A stretch of DNA of 8,868 bases from Actinomycetota bacterium (GTDB lineage Bacteria > Actinomycetota > Acidimicrobiia > Acidimicrobiales > JAHWKP01). The first letter of the stretch is position 1. Every line of letters begins with the position of its first letter. A program made the translations under genes and the position numbers. The notes under the pieces were generated by a model that was not told where the DNA came from, did no database searches, and worked only from the letters and a program-made list of their open reading frames with translations. Of this stretch, positions 5,603-8,868 are shown piece after piece. The DNA is taken from assembly GCA_019347775.1 (NCBI GenBank), contig JAHWKP010000062.1, forward strand, positions 1 to 8,868. The letters are read 5' to 3'.

Positions 5603-6391
5603 TCACGAGTCGTCTTTCTCTTCGTCCTCGCGATCGGAAGGCGGCGCCGGCTCTGTGGCCCGGACGGGCACAGAGAAGTCGAGCACCGCCTTGAACGCTG
5701 CCATGAAGGTGTCGCGACGTTCGGCGGTCCACCCGGCGCCGTCGCGGGGTATCTGGTGGAGCAGTCCCACGAGCCCGGGGGGCAAGCCCTCGGCATTGAG
5801 GTTCCCATCGCCGCCCGCACCGGCCTGCTGGACCTTCTGCTTCTTCTTGGAGGCCCCGGTGGGCTTGTCCGGTCGCCGACCAGGCTTCGCCTCGGGCTGC
5901 CGTCGTGCCCCGTTGCCTCCCGCGGCTTTCGCCTCGGGCTTCTTCTTGCTGTTAATGGCGGCGGAGATGTCGATTCCGGCCCACTCGCAGAGGCCCAGGA
6001 ACAACGTCACCATCCGTTCCTGCTGCCCGCGAGGGTTATAGGCCCGGAAGGCGTCCCGAATCCGGTCGATGCCGTCCGTGGCCGGATCGGCGAAGGAATA
6101 CACCTCGGCGTAGACGTTGACGAGAAGGTTCTGTAGCCCGCTCTTGTACTCATCGGCAGGCGCCCGACCCAACCGCACCAACTCCTCGGTGGGCGCGCCG
6201 TCCCCCCCCACGAAGTCCAGCAGGCGAAGCGCTTGCATCGTCCGGTTGGAAAGGCTTTCGGGGACACCGATGCGTTCCAGGACTTCGGTAGTGATTGGTG
6301 TCTGGATGCCGCGTTCGCGGTACCGCTCGATGACCTCGATGACGGCGCTGGGCGGGGCGTAGGGGGCGGTCCCTCCGGTCAGGATTGCCAT
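5603..6391 (-). CDS. DUF5343-like protein
   Basis: A 262-residue protein of unknown function. The N-terminal part (about 8-145) resembles DUF5343: a short helical segment, a winged-helix-like region around residues 33-62 (ITTEVLERIGVPESLSNRTMQALRLLDF pattern), a TEELVRLG turn, and a helical region ending with GLCEWAGI (133-140). A Lys/Pro/Ala/Gly-rich disordered linker (148-195) leads to a conserved-looking tail, LPPGLVGLLHQIP...GWTAERRDTFMAAF (203-233), and an acidic end. The winged-helix appearance suggests nucleic-acid or protein binding, but no enzyme motif is seen. ATG 6391 is preferred over upstream in-frame starts because the family similarity begins near residue 8 and a promoter lies eight bases before it. 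The family call is from pattern recognition. Confidence 0.75.
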   Translation of the reverse strand: MAILTGGTAPYAPPSAVIEVIERYRERGIQTPITTEVLERIGVPESLSNRTMQALRLLDFVGGDGAPTEELVRLGRAPADEYKSGLQNLLVNVYAEVYSFADPATDGIDRIRDAFRAYNPRGQQERMVTLFLGLCEWAGIDISAAINSKKKPEAKAAGGNGARRQPEAKPGRRPDKPTGASKKKQKVQQAGAGGDGNLNAEGLPPGLVGLLHQIPRDGAGWTAERRDTFMAAFKAVLDFSVPVRATEPAPPSDREDEEKDDS

Positions 6392-6399
6392 GGTCGGCG

Positions 6400-6429
6400 A
6401 ACGTACCACGCGGTTACGCGGTGAAGCAA
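6400..6429 (-). promoter_or_regulatory. Candidate leaderless promoter of the DUF5343-like gene
   Basis: On the minus strand TTGCTT (6429-6424), an 18-base spacer and TACGTT (6405-6400) are followed after eight bases by the ATG at 6391. No ribosome binding site is present, which agrees with a leaderless transcript. The spacer contains ACCGCGT twice, eight bases apart (plus-strand ACGCGGT at 6408-6414 and 6416-6422), a possible regulator site. Confidence 0.5.
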
Positions 6430-6463
6430 CCATTAGTTGAGTTGTTCTTGCGCTTCCTCGCTT

Positions 6464-6481
6464 CCTTACAATTGTGTAAGG
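6464..6481. promoter_or_regulatory. Palindromic operator overlapping a -10 box
   Basis: CCTTACAATTGTGTAAGG has perfect seven-base arms around ATTG. The plus-strand hexamer TACAAT (6467-6472), a good -10 match, lies inside it, with TTGTTC (6442-6447) as a weak -35 at 19 bases. A protein bound here would block the plus-strand promoter of the two small genes that follow and may also affect the divergent DUF5343-like gene. The XRE regulator encoded at 6897-7121 is one candidate, by proximity only. Confidence 0.5.
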
Positions 6482-6526
6482 CGAAAAATGCCCTCTGACC
6501 TGCGATGTCAGGCGTAGCCTCGAACT

Positions 6527-6730
6527 ATGCCTCGAACCAAGGAAGCCAGCAAACAAGACGTATTGCGTGTCACACCCGTGGTGTGGCAGGCGGCGAGCGG
6601 CAGATGGCTCGCCGTGAGCGCGCCTGGGAGCCCGCTACGCCTGGGTGTCCTGGGCGAGAGCGCCCAGGCCGCAAAGGAAGCGTTCCGCGGTACCCTGACG
6701 AGGTGGGCGAACTACGGCGCACAGCCGTGA
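6527..6730 (+). CDS. Small HicB-like protein
   Basis: A 67-residue protein with the pattern VVWQAASGRWLAVSAPGSP (18-36), GVLGES (40-45) and a helix AQAAKEAFRGTLTRWAN (46-62). This beta-strand, beta-strand, alpha arrangement, with an aromatic residue followed by a conserved small-residue turn, recalls HicB/UPF0150 antitoxin-type folds. No HicA partner is adjacent, so a toxin-antitoxin role is not supported. ATG 6527 has no ribosome site; TAGCCT six bases upstream could allow a leaderless start, or the promoter at the palindrome 6464-6481 could give a leader of about 48 bases. It is the first gene of a two-gene unit with the next small gene, which overlaps its stop. Confidence 0.65.
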   Translation: MPRTKEASKQDVLRVTPVVWQAASGRWLAVSAPGSPLRLGVLGESAQAAKEAFRGTLTRWANYGAQP

Positions 6731-6858
6731 ACACCGATGATGACGAGCGTGTAAAGCTCCCGCTCGACCCCGAGGAGGCGCTACGTGCGCTCCTGCGGGT
6801 CGATCCCGACGACGACCCGGCACCGGACCCCGAACGCGTAGAAACCCCGGAGGACTGA
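6727..6858 (+). CDS. Small acidic protein, 43 residues
   Basis: The start GTG at 6727-6729 overlaps the TGA stop of the HicB-like gene (6728-6730), so translation is probably coupled. The product is very acidic and Pro-rich; its core, VKLPLDPEEALRALLRVDPD (9-28), looks like one amphipathic helix with acidic flanks. The small HicB-like gene followed by such an acidic peptide is, as I recall, a recurring actinobacterial arrangement, but I know of no assigned function. The stop codon lies in the loop of the terminator hairpin, so ribosomes reaching the end would melt it. Confidence 0.6.
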   Translation: MNTDDDERVKLPLDPEEALRALLRVDPDDDPAPDPERVETPED

Positions 6859-6867
6859 CCTCCGGGG
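6845..6867. terminator. Hairpin terminator between convergent genes
   Basis: CCCCGGAGG (6845-6853) and CCTCCGGGG (6859-6867) form a perfect nine-bp stem around ACTGA. CTTCT follows on the plus strand and TTTCT on the minus strand, so the T-runs are weak but the hairpin could act in both directions. It separates the plus-strand small-gene pair from the minus-strand XRE gene, which ends at 6897. Confidence 0.65.
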
Positions 6868-6896
6868 CTTCTCGGTTGCGGGGCTACCGAAGGCGT

Positions 6897-7121
6897 CTAC
6901 CCGTCGCTCACCAACTGCGCCGCCGACACGCCCAGCGCGTCGGCCACTCGTTCGATGGTGAGCAGGGTGGGGTTCCGGCAGCCGCGTTCGAGCTCGCCGA
7001 GGTAGGACCAGTGGACGCCGGCCACCTGGGCCAACTTCTCCTGCGACCAGCCGAGCATCCCGCGGTACTCGCGCATCCGCTCGCCGAAGGCGACCAGTTC
7101 GGGTTCCGGGCGGGGCTTCAC
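6897..7121 (-). CDS. XRE-family (Cro/CI-type) transcriptional regulator
   Basis: A 74-residue protein that is almost entirely one helix-turn-helix domain: FGERMREYRGMLGWSQEKLA (12-31), the turn and recognition helix VAGVHWSYLGELERG (33-47), then NPTLLTIERVADALGVSAAQL (50-70). It should bind DNA as a dimer and regulate its own operon or a neighbour. It starts at GTG 7121, overlapping the TGA of the upstream 87-residue gene, with GGGAG as ribosome site. The co-transcribed partner and the dyads upstream of that partner are the most likely context for its target site, which is inference. It is short but complete for single-domain XRE proteins. Confidence 0.9.
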   Translation of the reverse strand: MKPRPEPELVAFGERMREYRGMLGWSQEKLAQVAGVHWSYLGELERGCRNPTLLTIERVADALGVSAAQLVSDG

Positions 7122-7381
7122 CGGCGCTGCTCCCAGAGGCGATCGAGTCGGCCTTCCATCGCGCTCGCCAGGCGCAGCAGCGCGTAGACGCCGAAGTCCT
7201 TCTCGAACTGGTGGTAGGCGTCGTCGTCCAGCTCGTAGCGGGCGGCGTCGGTGTCGAACGCGTCGAGCGCCGTAGCCGCCACCACCGCGAACAGGTCGAC
7301 TGCACCACGGGCTATACGCCCCCGGTGCATCGCCTCTCCGATGAGCACACGCGTCTGACGCGTGGTCGTAGCCTCTTGCAT
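7118..7381 (-). CDS. Hypothetical protein, partner of the XRE gene
   Basis: An 87-residue protein of no family I recognise. It looks mainly helical: a segment with basic residues (8-25), a hydrophobic Ala/Val-rich helix DLFAVVAATALDAF (29-42), an acidic stretch (43-56) and an amphipathic C-terminal helix (64-86). There is no signal peptide and no clear transmembrane span. ATG 7381 has a good ribosome site (AGAGGA). The stop overlaps the GTG of the XRE gene, so the two are translated together in a fixed ratio. A toxin-antitoxin or regulator-effector pair is conceivable, but the sequence does not show it. Confidence 0.7.
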   Translation of the reverse strand: MQEATTTRQTRVLIGEAMHRGRIARGAVDLFAVVAATALDAFDTDAARYELDDDAYHQFEKDFGVYALLRLASAMEGRLDRLWEQRR

Positions 7382-7384
7382 GGT

Positions 7385-7471
7385 CGGTTCCTCTCTTGCA
7401 GGAACCGGCTCGGTCGGGAGGCTCTAGCCAGCCTCCCGGCCACTACCGGTTTCGGGTGTCGAGAGGAACCG
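7385..7471 (-). promoter_or_regulatory. Structured leader covering the ribosome site of the 87-residue gene
   Basis: Three nested dyads lie before the ATG at 7381. CGGTTCCT/AGGAACCG (7385-7392 and 7400-7407) covers the ribosome binding site. CGGGAGGCT/AGCCTCCCG (7415-7423 and 7430-7438) is a second hairpin. CGGTTCCTCTC/GAGAGGAACCG (7385-7395 and 7461-7471) is an 11-bp pair that competes with the first. Minus-strand RNA could therefore hide the ribosome site in two alternative ways. The same repeats might instead be DNA half-sites for a repressor. Both readings are inference. Confidence 0.5.
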
Positions 7472-7562
7472 TAAAGCGGGGGTGTGACAGCGAAGGGCCG
7501 CTGATCACCCGTGGTTTGTCACGTCACACATCACCTGACGGCGCGGTAGCGCTCGTTCAGCA

Positions 7563-7578
7563 TCGAACGCGTGTTCGA
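7563..7578. promoter_or_regulatory. SOS (LexA) box over the DUF222 start codon
   Basis: TCGAAC (7563-7568), GCGT and GTTCGA (7573-7578) match the Gram-positive/actinobacterial LexA box TCGAAC-N4-GTTCGA exactly; the symmetry extends one more base on each side (7562-7579). The start codon GTG (7571-7573) lies inside the site. 13E12-family genes of mycobacteria are known to carry LexA boxes, so DNA-damage induction is a sound expectation. Confidence 0.85.
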
Positions 7579-8017
7579 TACACTGGAGTCGGCGATAACG
7601 GAGTTGGATGTCAGCGTCGACGGCGACGCCCTGGTGGCCGCCTTCGCGCTGTACGACCGGCTCGGCGCCAAGCTGTCGCTGGCCGCCGCCGAGTTCGACG
7701 CCGGCCGCCGGTGGGAGCTCGACGGTGCGACGTCGGCTGCCGCCTGGCTGAAGCACCGGGCGGGCATGACGGCCTCGGCGGCCAACTGGACGGTGCGCAC
7801 CGGCAACCTGGTGCAGCAGCTACCGGTGACGCGCCAGGCGTGGCTGTCCGGCGGATTGTCGACCGCCCAGGTCAAGGCGGTCGAGGCCAACGTCGATCCG
7901 CGGACGGTGGAGCTGTTCGCGAAGCACGAGGCGGAAGTGGTGCCCGCGCTGCGGCCGCTCTCCGCGAGGCAGACGGCCACGGCCATGCAGCACTGGCGGC
8001 GCCGCGCCGAGGCGCTC
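7571..8017 (+). pseudogene. DUF222 (13E12 repeat family) protein, C-terminally truncated
   Basis: From GTG 7571 the frame reads MFDTLESAITELDV, then a typical DUF222 N-terminal region: LVAAFALYDRLGAKLSLAAAEFD (21-43), ATSAAAWLKHRAGM (53-66), LSTAQVKAVEANV (96-108) and LSARQTATAMQHWRRRAEAL (130-149). Family members continue for a few hundred residues and usually end in an HNH nuclease domain. Here the similarity stops at about nucleotide 8017, and the frame then runs, without a stop, antisense to a CooC-like ATPase gene up to the window end. The N-terminal part has no frameshift. It is therefore a broken gene at a junction rather than a decayed one. The start inside an SOS box is normal for the family. 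DUF222-HNH proteins are mobile, repeated genes of Actinobacteria with poorly known function. Confidence 0.8.
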
Positions 8018-8671
8018 GGCGGCGGCCACGCCCTCGTCGGCGGGAATGGAGGCGAACACCGGCTGACCGATGAGCTCCTCGATATGGCGCACGTCCTGTT
8101 GTCCTTGCACGCGGTTGGCGACAAACAGGACAGCCGCCTGCCGAGGCTGCAGGTGCGCCACCCGCTGAGCGGTGAGCGCGGACTGGGCGCTGGGCTGCAC
8201 GATCACCAGGTAGGTGTCGGCATAGGGCGCCCAGTCCTCTGCCGTCTGGCGCGTGCCCGCGGGCAGATCGCCGATGAAGGTCCAGTCGCGGAAGGCCGGC
8301 GCGTCCACCAGGCCGTGGGCGACCTCCCAGAAGGCCTTGCTGGCACCGATGATCGCCTCGTAGCCGGCGCGGTCGATCTTGCCGCGCTGCAGGACGTGCA
8401 CCCCGTCGGGCGCCGCCGTGGCGAAGCGCTGCGCGGCGATCGTCGCGTCCATGCCCTCGCTCCAGCCCCAGAGACCCGCCTCGTCCTGGGCGGCGGCCCC
8501 CAGCAGCGGGGGCTCGACCGGATCGGGGGTTCCGAGGCTCACCGACAGGCCGGGGAAGAGGTCGGAGTCGAACGCGAGCACCGGCGTGCCCTGACGGGCC
8601 ACCAGCCGGGCCATCGTCCCCGCGATCACCGATTTCCCGGCGCCCCCCTTGCCGACAACAGCGACCCTCAC
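7820..8671 (-). CDS. CooC/ParA-like P-loop ATPase with replaced C-terminus
   Basis: From GTG 8671 the protein begins with the deviant Walker A of the SIMIBI class, VGKGGAGKS (6-14). It continues with VLAFDSD (31-37), FIGDLPAGTRQTAEDWAPYADTYLVIVQP (132-160; Walker B region and following strand), VLFVANRV (181-188) and the family-typical VFASIPADEGVAAAERLG (205-222). These features fit CooC-type or ParA/MinD-like cytosolic ATPases, which serve as metal-insertion or partition factors. From about residue 224 the sequence is simply the antisense of the DUF222 gene and ends by chance at 7820, so the last 25-35 native residues are missing. It may still fold, since the nucleotide site is intact. The ATPase class is confident; the exact role is not. 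Confidence 0.82.
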   Translation of the reverse strand: MRVAVVGKGGAGKSVIAGTMARLVARQGTPVLAFDSDLFPGLSVSLGTPDPVEPPLLGAAAQDEAGLWGWSEGMDATIAAQRFATAAPDGVHVLQRGKIDRAGYEAIIGASKAFWEVAHGLVDAPAFRDWTFIGDLPAGTRQTAEDWAPYADTYLVIVQPSAQSALTAQRVAHLQPRQAAVLFVANRVQGQQDVRHIEELIGQPVFASIPADEGVAAAERLGAAPPVLHGRGRLPRGERPQRGHHFRLVLREQLHRPRIDVGLDRLDLGGRQSAGQPRLARHR

Positions 8672-8868
8672 CGGCCCGACACTATCGCGCGGGCGAGCAG
8701 GGCCGGCCTGCTAGGGCCGGGGCGGGCAGCCCGGCGAGGCGAGCGGCGGCTGCAAGAGGGGGACCAAGCCAGGAGGAGCCGGGCCGAGTCGATCCGAGCG
8801 GCCCACTCACAATCGGTCGCAGGGATGACCGGCGCCTCGGGGATAATCATCGGCTCGCGATTAGCTCG
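8672..8868. other. Right-end region with no supported gene
   Basis: These 197 GC-rich bases contain a small dyad, AGCAGG/CCTGCT (8696-8701 and 8707-8712), and a minus-strand frame of 60 codons (8850-8668) whose second half is Arg/Pro/Ser-rich and resembles no family. A plus-strand ATG at 8825 stays open to the window end but shows only 14 codons. I cannot support a gene here. Confidence 0.4.
8679..8684 (-). promoter_or_regulatory. Possible -10 box for a leaderless CooC-like transcript
   Basis: On the minus strand TAGTGT (a TAnnnT hexamer) ends seven bases before the GTG start at 8671, the spacing expected for a leaderless actinobacterial mRNA. No convincing -35 and no ribosome site are seen. 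Confidence 0.35.

Noticed and set aside
5433..6136. Plus-strand frames opposite the DUF5343-like gene
   Set aside because: They are low-complexity shadows of a gene with better codon use and family similarity on the minus strand.
7382..7480. tRNA or attachment-site-like hairpins
   Set aside because: There are stems, but no cloverleaf, anticodon arm or T-loop sequence.
8668..8850. Minus-strand frame of 60 codons overlapping the start of the CooC-like gene
   Set aside because: It has a stop/start overlap that could mean coupling, but the second half is Arg/Pro/Ser low complexity, no family is recognisable, and a leaderless promoter for the next gene would lie inside it.

Overview
The window looks like a high-GC actinobacterial chromosome fragment, in a mobile or accessory region. 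Four things point there: high GC at third codon positions; a DUF222 (13E12-type) gene whose start lies inside a TCGAAC-N4-GTTCGA SOS box; several candidate leaderless promoters; and an IS1595-type insertion sequence. No rRNA, tRNA or CRISPR array is visible.

Left third (1-3496, minus strand): a tight operon in the order VWA-domain protein (3496-2666), PP2C-type phosphatase (2651-1887), and a large membrane protein (1884-37). The membrane protein joins a Ser/Thr-kinase-like domain, two transmembrane helices, a coiled coil and a histidine-kinase-type ATPase domain. A fourth gene starts at 40 with an ATGA overlap and leaves the window. VWA + PP2C + kinase is the composition of the TerY-P phosphorylation triad, a stress and antiphage module. 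The HATPase fusion with no HisKA phospho-acceptor domain is the most unusual feature here. A plausible reading is a switch in which kinase and phosphatase act on opposite sides of a VWA-scaffolded target, anchored at the membrane.

Middle (about 3518-4694): an IS1595-family element whose left end lies about 20-30 bp from the VWA start codon. Its transposase has a near-consensus promoter placed for a leaderless mRNA. Just past the transposase is a promoter-like motif, a UUCG hairpin and a strong terminator, together a candidate small RNA of about 64 nt.

4779-7381: small accessory genes. A NYN-domain nuclease and a DUF5343-like protein lie on the minus strand, separated by 206 bp that contain a long dyad. 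Divergently on the plus strand is a two-gene unit of a HicB-like small protein and an acidic 43-residue protein, ending in a hairpin terminator. Convergent to it is a minus-strand pair, an unknown 87-residue protein and an XRE regulator with overlapping stop and start. The leader of that pair is highly structured and can hide its ribosome binding site.

7382-8868: a DUF222 gene under an SOS box runs head-on into a minus-strand CooC/ParA-like P-loop ATPase. Both lack their C-termini and meet at about 8000-8017, which looks like a rearrangement junction or an assembly chimera. The last 197 bases (8672-8868) hold a possible leaderless promoter and no gene that I can support.
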